From NCBI GenBank assembly GCA_018649885.1, contig JABIHA010000122.1, positions 32,797 to 96,796 of the forward strand: 64,000 nucleotides of DNA. Reading direction: 5' to 3'. Below, piece after piece: positions 1 through 9,439 of this stretch (position 1 is the first letter of the stretch; the number at the start of each line of letters is the position of its first letter). The stretch is from Bacteriovoracaceae bacterium (GTDB lineage Bacteria; Bdellovibrionota; Bacteriovoracia; Bacteriovoracales; Bacteriovoracaceae). A model generated the notes under the pieces. That model searched no databases. It was not told the DNA's origin and saw nothing but the letters and a program-made list of their open reading frames with translations. A program made the translations under genes and the position numbers.

Positions 1-424
1 CGATATCGTCTGTCTTTTCCCTTACTCTTGCATCAACAATGCGACCATAGAGAACAAAGTTTATGCCAGTAAGTTTAGCTCTTCTCGCCATTTGAGTGAG
101 CTTAGCACCCCCTCCAGCATAGATCTCTTTACTAGAGCCAAAAATTCTTTGCCCTTCTGAATCAATAATAAACTCACCAGTTCTTCCGATTTCAACTCTC
201 AACTCTTCAGTAACGTTGACACCTAAATCTGGTCCACCATAGGGGCTTTCATTGAATACCCGTAAAAGTGCTACCTTCTTTTTGATGAGAGCAAACTTGT
301 CATTAGCTCTGCCACCTTTATAGCCTGAGCCAACTCCTGAGCCTCTTTGAACTGGCTCACTGCCACATCCAAAAACAAAAGTAGTTATAGTGAAAAAAAT
401 GAGAAGCTTCGCAAGTCTTGGCAC
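1..424 (-). CDS. CsgG/FlgO-like outer-membrane lipoprotein, C-terminus off the window edge
   Basis: The frame is open from a GTG at 424 to the left edge, about 141 codons. A GGGAG ribosome-binding site lies just upstream of the GTG. The N-terminus is a lipoprotein signal with a hydrophobic stretch ending in V-F-G-C, followed by a Gly/Ser linker. The next part reads VALLRVFNESPYGG, then a stretch ending in VLYGRIVDA. That is the pattern of CsgG/FlgO/LpoB-type periplasmic domains, where a conserved beta strand is followed by a 'yGri' strand. The gene starts 22 bp after the upstream secreted protein and is probably co-transcribed with it and dnaE. The family call is by pattern only and the C-terminus is not visible. 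Confidence 0.7.
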   Translation of the reverse strand, partial: MPRLAKLLIFFTITTFVFGCGSEPVQRGSGVGSGYKGGRANDKFALIKKKVALLRVFNESPYGGPDLGVNVTEELRVEIGRTGEFIIDSEGQRIFGSSKEIYAGGGAKLTQMARRAKLTGINFVLYGRIVDARVREKTDDI

Positions 425-446
425 CCAAACTCCCAAAAATAATAGT

Positions 447-1814
447 TTACTGCTCTGTTGTTTCTTCAGAGCGTGTTGCTATTATTTTATAGGGTTCTGA
501 CTCATTTGGAACAAAGTAGCTAAATTTGCCCTTATAAGTCTTACCTTTTAGCCTACTTAGCAGAGACTTGAGATTAGAATCATCGCCTATAAAGTTGACT
601 TCAATGATCACCTTATCAACGGCGATTGATTTAACAGATGTTTTTAATCGGTATCTACCACCCATATTACTTAGCAAATTCATCAGCCCATAGGCCTCGG
701 CCATGCTTTTATATTCATAAAGAGACAGTCTTCTTTTTTTCATGCCCGATGGAATGGCCATAAGAGATTTCTTTATTCGCTTTAGTGGAGCTAGAGGCAT
801 TCTATAAACAAAGCTTGCAATTTGAGAGCTCAAGTCACTTCTTTCAAAGAACTTGTAGGTAATGACTCTTGGAGGGATCATAGTGGACAAGACAACCTCT
901 GAAGTGGCAACGTCCAGTACAATCACTGATCCTGAAAATTCAAATGTCTTAGATTTTAAAACAATATTTTCTTCAATTTTTTTAATATCAAGGGCGAACT
1001 TTAACCAAAGCCCATTTGTGACGGACATTTCAGCCAGCATTTCTCCTGAAGCAGAAGGTAGTATTTGTCCCGATCTCAAATCATGTTGCAGGCTCTTTAT
1101 TATCTCAGTATCTGCTTTTACAACTTGGTCCACTACTCCAGTTAGTTTTGTAATGAGCCAATTATTCCAAGAATCTTCAAGTGTGGATATAAAATCACCT
1201 TGATTTTTGACACCTAGATCATTCCACCCATCAACTCCCACATTAAAGTGAGTTGAAAAATAAATATTAGAATATTTACCTCCATGCTCTCCTCCCACAT
1301 ACTTAAAATAAATGCGGTTCAAGGCCTTTCTACTAACTTTGCCATTGAGTTTAATATAGCGAGTATTGGGGTATTCAGAAGACCTAGATATCTTAACGAC
1401 TGAATAGCTTGTAATCACCTTTGAGAGATTTCCGAACTTCTTAGACATCAGAATTCTCTTTTGTCTCATTTTGTTATTAAAGCTAAGTTTTTGCTTGGTT
1501 GTTTGTTTTGGGTCATCCACATGGTATTTTTCTTCCAGTCTTTCTTTTACTAAATTAAATGACTCTTCAAATTTTTCATTAAATTTATTCCAAAATAATT
1601 CTGAATCCATACCCGCTAAAGTTAATTTTTTGGTAATAATATCTTTAAAAGCATTGTTAATAAGTCCCGATTTGATAAAACTAAGGGAATCATCACTTTG
1701 TGCATAAAACTTTCCCTCACCTAAAATAAAGTCCCCTCTCTTCTTTTGAGCTTTTTGGGCCCAAACAGACGTGCAAAGACAAACTAAAATCAAATATTTT
1801 AAAGAAATTTTCAT
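447..1814 (-). CDS. secreted protein of unknown function (455 aa)
   Basis: The first 19 residues form a clear Sec signal peptide (hydrophobic core, V-W-A cleavage site). The mature protein is lysine-rich with alternating strand and helix character, and I recognise no catalytic motif. Its ATG overlaps the dnaE stop codon by 4 bp (ATGA), so translation is probably coupled to dnaE. A CsgG/FlgO-like lipoprotein follows 22 bp downstream. The export signal and that neighbour suggest a periplasmic or outer-membrane partner of the lipoprotein. This is inference, and the function is unknown. Confidence 0.75.
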   Translation of the reverse strand: MKISLKYLILVCLCTSVWAQKAQKKRGDFILGEGKFYAQSDDSLSFIKSGLINNAFKDIITKKLTLAGMDSELFWNKFNEKFEESFNLVKERLEEKYHVDDPKQTTKQKLSFNNKMRQKRILMSKKFGNLSKVITSYSVVKISRSSEYPNTRYIKLNGKVSRKALNRIYFKYVGGEHGGKYSNIYFSTHFNVGVDGWNDLGVKNQGDFISTLEDSWNNWLITKLTGVVDQVVKADTEIIKSLQHDLRSGQILPSASGEMLAEMSVTNGLWLKFALDIKKIEENIVLKSKTFEFSGSVIVLDVATSEVVLSTMIPPRVITYKFFERSDLSSQIASFVYRMPLAPLKRIKKSLMAIPSGMKKRRLSLYEYKSMAEAYGLMNLLSNMGGRYRLKTSVKSIAVDKVIIEVNFIGDDSNLKSLLSRLKGKTYKGKFSYFVPNESEPYKIIATRSEETTEQ

Positions 1815-4800
1815 TGTGTTACACCTGCCATATCTTCAATTCTTCCATCGATTACAAATTTTACACTATTATCTTGCAATAATTCATTAATTTTTGCGGC
1901 CATTTGTGGTGTGGGATTTACTAAAAATTCTTCACCAAGTGGGAGTCTCGCCCTGGCATCACAATTTTCCAATATAATATGAGCGGGAACACTCCCTCTA
2001 TAACTAAGTAGAAGTTGTTTCAGCTTGGGTAGTGAGTATTCATGGAGCCTTTCAACATCTAATTGAATTCTTACCGCACTGACTCTTTCTTCGGCCTCAT
2101 CCTTAAGAAATTGAATCTTATTTGGAAAAAATTTCTTAGGATCCTCAGCGAGATTAACATTGCCGGAAATAATCACAGGTTCATCAGTCTCAAGCATGGC
2201 CTCAAATTCTAAGAAAGTCCTAGGGAAGATAATACATTCAATTTTACTCTCAAGATCCTCTAACATTGCAAAGGCCATCTTATCGCCTTTTTTAGTCAGA
2301 ATTTTTTTAACTTCAGTGATTAGGCCCGTCAGTACCAGATCCCTCTTGTCGTGACCGTCAAGTTGGTGGACACCTGTGATTGGCATTGAAGACATTTGCT
2401 TCATTATATCGCCATACTTATTGAGAGGATGACCTGAAACATAAATACCCATTAATTGTTTTTCATGGGTAAGCATCTCTTTTTCATCGAAATCAGCTGA
2501 CTCAATGATATTAAGATCATCAGCTGCACTAGAAGACTGCACGCCAACAGACGCAAAGAGATTAAATTGTCCTAAGGCTTTCTCTTCTTGTCTTTTGGCA
2601 GCATAGGCAATAATTAGCTCTAAGTGTTCTAGAAGTGTCCTTCTATTGAGTTTTTCGCAACTATCAAATACCCCAACCTTAATTAACGATTCCAAAACTC
2701 TTTTATTAACCATTTTTAAATTAATTCTCTCGCAAAGATCAATGAGTCCCTTGTATGGGCCATGTTCGGCGCGATTGTTAATAATTTCTTGAACCGCTGC
2801 TTCCCCAACATTTTTAACGGCCCCCATTCCAAAACGGATATTGATTTTTTCAATAACATTAAATAACCAAAGGGATTCATTTATATCGGGAGGTAAAATC
2901 AAAAGACCATTGTCTTTGGCATCGTTTATGTAGATGGTCACTTTATCAGTATTGGACATCTCTGTGGAAAGAAGGGACGCAAAAAATGGACCTGGGTAAT
3001 ATCTTTTCAAAAAAGCTGTTTGATAGGCAATATAGGCATAGGCAACAGCGTGCGATTTATTAAACCCATACTCAGCAAATTTGGCCATGAGATCAAATAG
3101 GTCACGGGCCTTATCTACATCAAATCCTCTTTCAAGGGCACCATTTGAGAAAATCTCACGGTGCTCATCCATTACATCTTTTTTCTTCTTCCCCATCGCT
3201 CTTCTGAGAATATCAGCTTGTCCAAGCGAGTACCCTCCAACAATTCTTGCGATGTTCATCACTTGCTCTTGGTATACAACAATCCCGTAAGTATCTTTAA
3301 GGACAGGTTCTAAGTCGGGAAATGGAAAGGCCATTTTTTTCCGACCGTGCTTAATCTCAATAAAATCATCCACCATTCCTGAACCAAGGGGACCTGGACG
3401 ATATAAGGCGTTGATAGCAGTTATGTCTTCTATATTATCAGGGCCGATTCTCTTACAAAGATCTTTCATCCCAGAAGATTCCAGTTGAAATACACCTGTG
3501 GTATTTCCATCTGTAATCATGTCGTAAACATTTCGATCTTCCAAGTCGATGGCCTCTATATCAAAATCAGGGACCTCATCTCTTCGAATAAATTTCGCAG
3601 CATTATCTACAACTGTCAGTGTTTTTAGTCCGAGAAAATCAAACTTAACAAGCCCAATTTCTTCAGAGAAATCTTTATCAAATTGAACAACTTGCTCGCC
3701 CTCTCTACCTTTAAACAGAGGACAATAATTAACCAGTGGCTCATCTGTAATAATAACACCAGCAGCATGAATAGAGGCGTGCCTTAAAAGTCCCTCAAGG
3801 CGAAGTGAAATTTTTAAAATCTGTCTTATCTTAGGATCTTTCTCTTCTAACTCTCTAAGCTTTGGTTCTTTTTCAATGGCCTCGCCTAGAGAGATTCCAA
3901 GTTCATCAGGAACAAGTTTTGCCAGCATATCTGCTTCACTATAAGGGAGTGAATAGACCCTACTAACATCTCTTAAAACTGCTTTAGCTTGCAGTTTTCC
4001 AAAAGTAATAATTTGGGCGACCTTATCCTCACCATATTTCTCGATTACATATTGAATAACTTCAGGTCTTCGGTCCTGACAAAAGTCCACATCAAAATCC
4101 GGCATTGAAATACGCTCAGGATTTATAAATCTCTCAAATAGAAGGTTATAGGGGATGGGATTAATATTTGTAATATTTAGTGAATAGGCAACAAGAGAGC
4201 CTGCTCCCGAGCCTCGACCAGGACCAACTGGGATCTTATTTTCCATTGCCCACTTTATAAAATCCGATACGATTAAAAAGTAACCTTCAAAGCCCATTTT
4301 AACGATCATATCAACTTCAAGTTTCAAACGATCAAAATATACAGGTTTCAGCTCACTTTCCCAATTTTCGCTAGCAACAAGCTTTGTAAAATGTGGTCCT
4401 TTAAATCTTTCTAGCAAGCCTTCACTAGATTGGCGCTCAAAGAACTGAGCAGTTGTTTCTCCTGTATCTATTTTAAAATCGGGCAATAAGTAATTCATAT
4501 TACCAGCGTCATCAGTCCACTTAAACTCAACATCGCACTTATCTGCAATTCTAAGCGTATTATCACAGGCTTCAGGTACATGTTTAAAAGACTCTCTCAT
4601 CTCCTCAGGAGTTTTGTAATAAAACTCACTGGTAGATAATTTCATTCTATTTTCATCTGAAAGAGTTTTTCCTGTTTGAATGCACAGGAGTACCTCTTGG
4701 GCAGCAGCGTCTTCCTTAGTTAAGTAGTGGCAGTCATTTGTGGCAACAAGATTGAGTGAATTTTCTTTTGCAAAACTAATCACTTTTTTATTAACAATGG

Positions 4801-5416
4801 CCTGCTCAGGAATTCCATTTTCTTGAATTTCTAAATAAAAATCATCACCGTAAATATCGCTAAGTTTTTTAATTGCTGATACAGCGCGATCATCTTGATC
4901 GTTAAAGAAATTATATCCCACCTCGCCTTTCAAACAGGCAGTAGTACAAATTATTCCCTCTGAGTACTCTTTTAACAATTCAACATCTGCTCGGGGCTTA
5001 TAATAAAATCCTTCAAGGTAGGCCTTTGAGATCAACTTACATAGATTTTGATAACCAGTTATATTTTTACAAAGCAAAATAAGGTGGTGAATCTGATGCC
5101 TACTTTCTTGTTCATCTTGGCCTGAGATTACCTTTCTTTTATTGGGGGCAATGCGATCAAATCTTGAGCCCGGTGTAAAATAAATTTCCGAGCCAAGGAT
5201 TGGTTTGATTCCATTTTTTTTGCAATTTTTGTAAAAATCGATGGCACCAAACATATTTCCATGATCAGTTTGAGCAATTGCTGGAACTCCCAACTCTTTA
5301 GCTCTTTCCATCAAATCTTTTATACGAATCGCTCCATCAAGGAGTGAATACTGAGTATGTAAATGTAGGTGAACAAAAGAATCCTTGTGGGTATCTAATA
5401 GTGTTGTGTCTGTCAT
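1811..5416 (-). CDS. dnaE: DNA polymerase III alpha subunit (replicative polymerase)
   Basis: DnaE is the catalytic subunit of the replicative DNA polymerase. The N-terminal PHP domain shows HLHLHTQYSLLDG near residue 24. The polymerase core shows GRGSGAGS near residue 408 and the catalytic aspartates in PDFDVDF near residue 447, followed by HAAGVIITDEP and YRPGPLGSGM. The C-terminal part contains the HhH and OB-fold regions. The longest frame starts at 5440 (1209 aa), but the ATG at 5416 has a GAGG site eight bases upstream, while the first ATG has only a weak one, so I prefer 5416 (1201 aa). Length is normal for the DnaE1 type. Two exported-protein genes follow downstream in the same direction. 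Confidence 0.97.
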   Translation of the reverse strand: MTDTTLLDTHKDSFVHLHLHTQYSLLDGAIRIKDLMERAKELGVPAIAQTDHGNMFGAIDFYKNCKKNGIKPILGSEIYFTPGSRFDRIAPNKRKVISGQDEQESRHQIHHLILLCKNITGYQNLCKLISKAYLEGFYYKPRADVELLKEYSEGIICTTACLKGEVGYNFFNDQDDRAVSAIKKLSDIYGDDFYLEIQENGIPEQAIVNKKVISFAKENSLNLVATNDCHYLTKEDAAAQEVLLCIQTGKTLSDENRMKLSTSEFYYKTPEEMRESFKHVPEACDNTLRIADKCDVEFKWTDDAGNMNYLLPDFKIDTGETTAQFFERQSSEGLLERFKGPHFTKLVASENWESELKPVYFDRLKLEVDMIVKMGFEGYFLIVSDFIKWAMENKIPVGPGRGSGAGSLVAYSLNITNINPIPYNLLFERFINPERISMPDFDVDFCQDRRPEVIQYVIEKYGEDKVAQIITFGKLQAKAVLRDVSRVYSLPYSEADMLAKLVPDELGISLGEAIEKEPKLRELEEKDPKIRQILKISLRLEGLLRHASIHAAGVIITDEPLVNYCPLFKGREGEQVVQFDKDFSEEIGLVKFDFLGLKTLTVVDNAAKFIRRDEVPDFDIEAIDLEDRNVYDMITDGNTTGVFQLESSGMKDLCKRIGPDNIEDITAINALYRPGPLGSGMVDDFIEIKHGRKKMAFPFPDLEPVLKDTYGIVVYQEQVMNIARIVGGYSLGQADILRRAMGKKKKDVMDEHREIFSNGALERGFDVDKARDLFDLMAKFAEYGFNKSHAVAYAYIAYQTAFLKRYYPGPFFASLLSTEMSNTDKVTIYINDAKDNGLLILPPDINESLWLFNVIEKINIRFGMGAVKNVGEAAVQEIINNRAEHGPYKGLIDLCERINLKMVNKRVLESLIKVGVFDSCEKLNRRTLLEHLELIIAYAAKRQEEKALGQFNLFASVGVQSSSAADDLNIIESADFDEKEMLTHEKQLMGIYVSGHPLNKYGDIMKQMSSMPITGVHQLDGHDKRDLVLTGLITEVKKILTKKGDKMAFAMLEDLESKIECIIFPRTFLEFEAMLETDEPVIISGNVNLAEDPKKFFPNKIQFLKDEAEERVSAVRIQLDVERLHEYSLPKLKQLLLSYRGSVPAHIILENCDARARLPLGEEFLVNPTPQMAAKINELLQDNSVKFVIDGRIEDMAGVTQ

Positions 5417-5664
5417 TTTCTGGTCCTCGCGATCCGCCATTCTAACCTAATCGCTTTCCCAAGTTAAGGCTAAGTGCTCACAACTTATGCCTTTAGCCGT
5501 AATTAAGTAGCTAGCTCATGCCGCATCACCTCTTCGCAAATCTCAATATATTGAAACAAATTGCGAGCACTTGAAGAGCGCTCAGAAGTAAAAATTACAA
5601 TATGCAAAAAAAATATTTCATGAATTGCATTTTGCTGATGTAGGTCAAACTTTTTTGCAGCTTG

Positions 5665-7902
5665 ATGCATTACAATATCGCACATATGAAAGATGAATAC
5701 GGCCCATGCAGTGAGAAAAAATTTAAGTTAGATCGCAGGAAATTTGTTCAACTTTCGGCCCTTGGCACGGGGTCCCTATTTTTTAACTCAAATGCTGATG
5801 GACTTGAATCAGCATTTCAAACTCTCCCCTCAGATACGGAAACGATCTCAACTTGCAATCAATGCTATTTGGGTTGTGGAATTATCGCCACTTTAAGAGC
5901 AGGAAAAGTTGTTCAGCTCAGAGGGAATCCTAGCTCGCCGACTAATCGTGGAAAAATTTGTCCCAAGGCGCACGCAGGAGTTTTCAAACTTTATCATCCC
6001 GAGAGAGTCCTTACTCCCATGAAAAGAGTTGGAAAAAGGGGTGAAGGAAAGTTTGTCGCCGTTAGCTGGGAGCACGCGCTAGATTTGATCTCAACTAATT
6101 TGAAAAAAAGTATTGAAGCCTATGGTGGAAAAAGTTTGGCCCTCATGCACAACATAGATAATGCCAGGCCTGATATATACAAAAGGTTTCTCTACTCCCT
6201 GGGCTCTCCTAATTTTTTTGATCACCCGGGATCTGCCGGATTCCATATCGGTGGAGGAATTGCTGCCGGAAAAATAACTTTTACACCTCACTATCAAAAA
6301 GCTGAAAATATTCTAATTGTTGGGGCCAACCCACTCGCCTGTAAAGAATTGTGCTGGTCGGCCAGGGAACTGATGAAGGCAAAGCATAGAGGGGCGACCA
6401 TTATTACCGTTGATCCAAGAATGACGGAAACGGCAATGCACTCGAGCAGGGGAATGTGGGTTCCCATAAAACCGGGTACTGATGGAATATTTCTAGCGGG
6501 ACTTTGTAGACACCTTATTGAAACAAATAAGTACGATCATAAATTTGTTGAGCTTCATACTTTTGGTTTTAAAAAATTTAGAGAGCATGTCGCTATTTAT
6601 ACGCTGGACCAAGTTTGCCAAAAAACGGATATACCCAAAGAGCAATTTTTGAGTGTGGCAAAGGCGATAGCAAAGGGAAAAACGGCCATTGATGGTTTTT
6701 CCGGAATTTCTTTTCAAGCAGATGCAAGCTACACCGGACATATGAAAACGGCCCTTTCAGCACTACTTGGATGTATTGATAGTGAAGGAGGAGTTCTCCC
6801 ACTTCCTATTCCAAGAATTGAATTTAAAGATGTGGCGCCTAGTGTTTCTATGCCAATGACTGAGAGAATTGATCGTGGAAATTTTGGAAAATTACCACTT
6901 CCATTTTTACCACCAGAGAAAAATTTGAGCTTTATTGGAATTGGCCAAAACCTTCCAAAGCATATTTTAAGTGAAAAACCTTACCCCCTAAAATCGCTTA
7001 TCATTAGTTATACAAATCCCGTTTATTCATACCCCGATACCGTTGGTTTTAAAAAGGCCTTAGAAAAATTGGACCTAGTGGTTACAATTGATGCCTTTGT
7101 TTCAGATACAAGTATGTACGCTGATATTATTCTTCCAGGGGCCACCTATCTTGAAGAATATGATTTCAATGACCATTTTCCGCCTTTTCGTGGTGTTGTC
7201 ATGAGAAAGCCAGTTGTAAGGCCAAGAGGTCAATCACTTGGAGGCCAAGATATTATAATTAAGCTGGCAAAAAAAATGGGACTTGGAAAACAATTCCCGT
7301 TTAAAGATTATCGCGATTTCTTAGAAAAACAGACCAAAGATTCACCCATTGATTTTAAAAAATTAGAGAAATTTGGCTTTGTGGATACCCAGTACCGTGT
7401 AGGCGAGACACTGGAAAAGGGATTTACAACACCCTCTGGAAGAATTGAGCTCTATAGTAGTGTTTTAGCTTTTTCAAAAACACCACCACTAAAAGTTTTT
7501 GATGCATGGGAAGAGACAAAAGATCCAGCTTATCCATTTTATCTAATATCCTATCGCTTGCCCTATCACGCCAATAATAAGACTGCTAGTAATGCTTATC
7601 TTGATGCAATTAGTGGTGAAAATCAATTATGGATCAATACCCAAACAGCTAAGAAAATGAATTTACAAACAGGTATGATAGTCAAAATCACCTCAGAAAC
7701 GGGATCCCTAGAAGTCCCCATTTTTGTAACACAAGGAATTCACCCTCAGACCATGGCCTTAAGTCATCATTTTGGTCACAAGGCCTATTCAAAAATTTGC
7801 AGAGGAAAAGGAGCCAGGTTTAATGATGTGGGCTCAGATAAATTCGACCCCATTGGTTTCGGAATGAGTTTTAACACCCGAATCAAAGTGGAAAAAATAT
7901 GA
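5665..7902 (+). CDS. Tat-exported molybdopterin oxidoreductase, Psr/Phs-like catalytic subunit
   Basis: This is a member of the Mo-bisPGD (DMSO reductase) superfamily. A twin-arginine motif (DRRKFVQL) and a hydrophobic stretch lie near the N-terminus, so the mature enzyme should be periplasmic. A [4Fe-4S] site of the form C-x2-C-x3-C-x27-C spans about residues 64-100. Later pterin-binding motifs include IIVDPRMTETA and a C-terminal MoCo-dinucleotide domain. Where related enzymes carry the Mo-ligating Cys (after SPN..x..H) I read H-P-G-S-A-G-F, which appears to put Ala at that place. No ribosome-binding site decides the start; a TTG at 5662, ATG at 5665 and ATG at 5686 are all possible. The next gene overlaps it by 4 bp (ATGA). 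Substrate cannot be told; sulfur compounds are a guess from family resemblance. Confidence 0.85.
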   Translation: MHYNIAHMKDEYGPCSEKKFKLDRRKFVQLSALGTGSLFFNSNADGLESAFQTLPSDTETISTCNQCYLGCGIIATLRAGKVVQLRGNPSSPTNRGKICPKAHAGVFKLYHPERVLTPMKRVGKRGEGKFVAVSWEHALDLISTNLKKSIEAYGGKSLALMHNIDNARPDIYKRFLYSLGSPNFFDHPGSAGFHIGGGIAAGKITFTPHYQKAENILIVGANPLACKELCWSARELMKAKHRGATIITVDPRMTETAMHSSRGMWVPIKPGTDGIFLAGLCRHLIETNKYDHKFVELHTFGFKKFREHVAIYTLDQVCQKTDIPKEQFLSVAKAIAKGKTAIDGFSGISFQADASYTGHMKTALSALLGCIDSEGGVLPLPIPRIEFKDVAPSVSMPMTERIDRGNFGKLPLPFLPPEKNLSFIGIGQNLPKHILSEKPYPLKSLIISYTNPVYSYPDTVGFKKALEKLDLVVTIDAFVSDTSMYADIILPGATYLEEYDFNDHFPPFRGVVMRKPVVRPRGQSLGGQDIIIKLAKKMGLGKQFPFKDYRDFLEKQTKDSPIDFKKLEKFGFVDTQYRVGETLEKGFTTPSGRIELYSSVLAFSKTPPLKVFDAWEETKDPAYPFYLISYRLPYHANNKTASNAYLDAISGENQLWINTQTAKKMNLQTGMIVKITSETGSLEVPIFVTQGIHPQTMALSHHFGHKAYSKICRGKGARFNDVGSDKFDPIGFGMSFNTRIKVEKI

Positions 7903-8888
7903 CCTCTCAGCTCTCTTTTTACAAGCATGATCAGATCAGCTTCTTCAAGTGCTCGCTTATTTGTATTGCCTTAGAGTTGGCAGCACAATACCTCAGACTT
8001 CCAATATACCCAGGTTGGGTCCCCCTCATTTTTTGGGCAAAAGGAAAAATTGAATTTAAGAGTTTTGAGTCATCAATACTTATTTATACTTTTGGGGTAG
8101 CAGCACTTACATTTTACTTTCAGGGAATAAATTCATTAGACTACACGCTTAGTTTTACCAGTTTTTCATTAATTTTATTTTTCTCCAAAATTAGAAGACT
8201 CGGAACAGTATATTCTCTTTTAATACTGACTACCATTTGGTGTTTATTCTCAATTCTTCTTTCTAGTTTCCCTACCGGCTCCATCGGTCTTGAAGTCTTT
8301 TTCACTGCCGTTTTCACTAGGGTTTTAAAAAGTGAATATATAGGTGCAGTGCTATCGAGACTCTTTTTGATAGCATTAACTTACGCACTAATAAAAATAG
8401 CCAGCGTGATAAAGAGAAAGCTAAGTGGTGGCAAGAAAACGCAGGCCCTTGTACTGGGAGCCGTATTATTAATGTGTAGCTGCCAAAAACAATCAAGCTC
8501 CATTGTAAATAGATTTTCGCCAGCTAGGGACACCAATTCGGAGCAAGTCATTTCTTTTTTTAATGATGAACAAGAAGAAAAAGAAGAACATATCGTTATT
8601 GATGAAGATATTAGAAATAGAGAAACTTGTGTGGGATGCCACGCTGAAAAAGTCAAAAAATCTAAACTACCTAAGAATAAGAAAAACTTTCATGAAATAC
8701 ACTTTGCCTATGAAAAGATCGATAAAGATTGCACCTTTTGCCATGAAAGTGCAGGTCTTATTGGATTTCCTGCTCTTCTAGGAAAAGGGGATAGGCGTAC
8801 TCAGTACAATCAAAAGTGTATTAGTTGTCATAGTAAAAAAATTAGTGGTGGTAAAAAAAGACTTAGCTGGCAAAAGAGGTATTGGTGA
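7899..8888 (+). CDS. membrane protein fused to a tri-heme cytochrome c domain
   Basis: The first 190 residues contain about five hydrophobic segments, followed by a further short hydrophobic stretch ending in M-C-S-C. The C-terminal 100 residues carry three CxxCH haem c motifs (CVGCH, CTFCH, CISCH), separated by charged linkers. The gene lies between a molybdopterin oxidoreductase and an FeS ferredoxin, overlapping both by 4 bp, so it is probably the membrane and electron-transfer subunit of that complex. It takes the place usually held by an NrfD/PsrC-type quinol-interacting subunit, but I see no NrfD resemblance. The LMCSC stretch resembles a lipobox, so the tail might be an ancestral lipoprotein fused to a membrane domain. 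No in-frame internal start with a good ribosome-binding site was seen. Confidence 0.75.
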   Translation: MTSQLSFYKHDQISFFKCSLICIALELAAQYLRLPIYPGWVPLIFWAKGKIEFKSFESSILIYTFGVAALTFYFQGINSLDYTLSFTSFSLILFFSKIRRLGTVYSLLILTTIWCLFSILLSSFPTGSIGLEVFFTAVFTRVLKSEYIGAVLSRLFLIALTYALIKIASVIKRKLSGGKKTQALVLGAVLLMCSCQKQSSSIVNRFSPARDTNSEQVISFFNDEQEEKEEHIVIDEDIRNRETCVGCHAEKVKKSKLPKNKKNFHEIHFAYEKIDKDCTFCHESAGLIGFPALLGKGDRRTQYNQKCISCHSKKISGGKKRLSWQKRYW

Positions 8889-9439
8889 AAGAGCAAGTTG
8901 GCTTTCTTATTGATGTAAATAAATGTGTGGGATGCCATTCGTGTCGTGTGGCCTGTCAATTTTATAATGACACTGGGCCTGCGGTAAATTTCAGACAAGT
9001 GACAACCCACCAAAAGGGCCAATTTCCAGACGTAATCCAACATACATTATCGCTTGCCTGCAATCACTGCCATGAACCAGCTTGCATTAAGGTATGTCCC
9101 GTAGAGGCCATTACCAAAAGAAAAAAAGATGGCATTGTTTTTATCGATCCAAAATCTTGTATTGGATGCTTTAGATGTGTTCCCGCTTGTCCATTTGGCG
9201 CCCCAAGAAAAGACTTAGAAAAAAAGATAGCGACAAAGTGTCATTTTTGTATGGACCGACAAGATAGAGGTCTTGAACCGGCCTGTGTTTCAACTTGCTT
9301 GGGAGGGGCCCTCCAGTTCGGTACTTATAAAGAAAGAAAGAATATGGCAGCCGGTAGAGAGCTTGTTCGCCAAATTGAGGGCTTTTCTGATCCCCAGCTA
9401 ACGAACCCTTCTACACGCTTTATCAAACCTTCAAACTAA
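8885..9439 (+). CDS. 4Fe-4S ferredoxin-type electron transfer subunit (DmsB/PsrB/NrfC-like)
   Basis: The protein has four cysteine clusters typical of the beta subunit of Mo-bisPGD enzymes. They begin CVGCHSCRVAC, CNHCHEPAC..VCP, CIGCFRCVPACPFGAP and CHFCMDR..PACVSTC. It should carry electrons between the membrane/haem subunit and the molybdoenzyme. A GTG at 8885 overlaps the previous stop (GTGA) and follows an AGAGG site, so I prefer it over the TTG at 8882. No Tat signal is present, so it probably crosses the membrane with the catalytic subunit, as in related complexes. It is the last gene of the three-gene operon and its stop overlaps the end of the convergent RCC1-repeat gene. Confidence 0.9.
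   Translation: MKEQVGFLIDVNKCVGCHSCRVACQFYNDTGPAVNFRQVTTHQKGQFPDVIQHTLSLACNHCHEPACIKVCPVEAITKRKKDGIVFIDPKSCIGCFRCVPACPFGAPRKDLEKKIATKCHFCMDRQDRGLEPACVSTCLGGALQFGTYKERKNMAAGRELVRQIEGFSDPQLTNPSTRFIKPSN

Noticed and set aside
1811..5440. Possible replication origin near dnaE
   Set aside because: No DnaA boxes, dnaA, dnaN or gyrase genes are present; dnaE alone is not an origin marker.
5503..5685. A 60-codon minus-strand frame in the dnaE/molybdoenzyme gap
   Set aside because: No ribosome-binding site and no recognisable product; it lies across the divergent promoter region.
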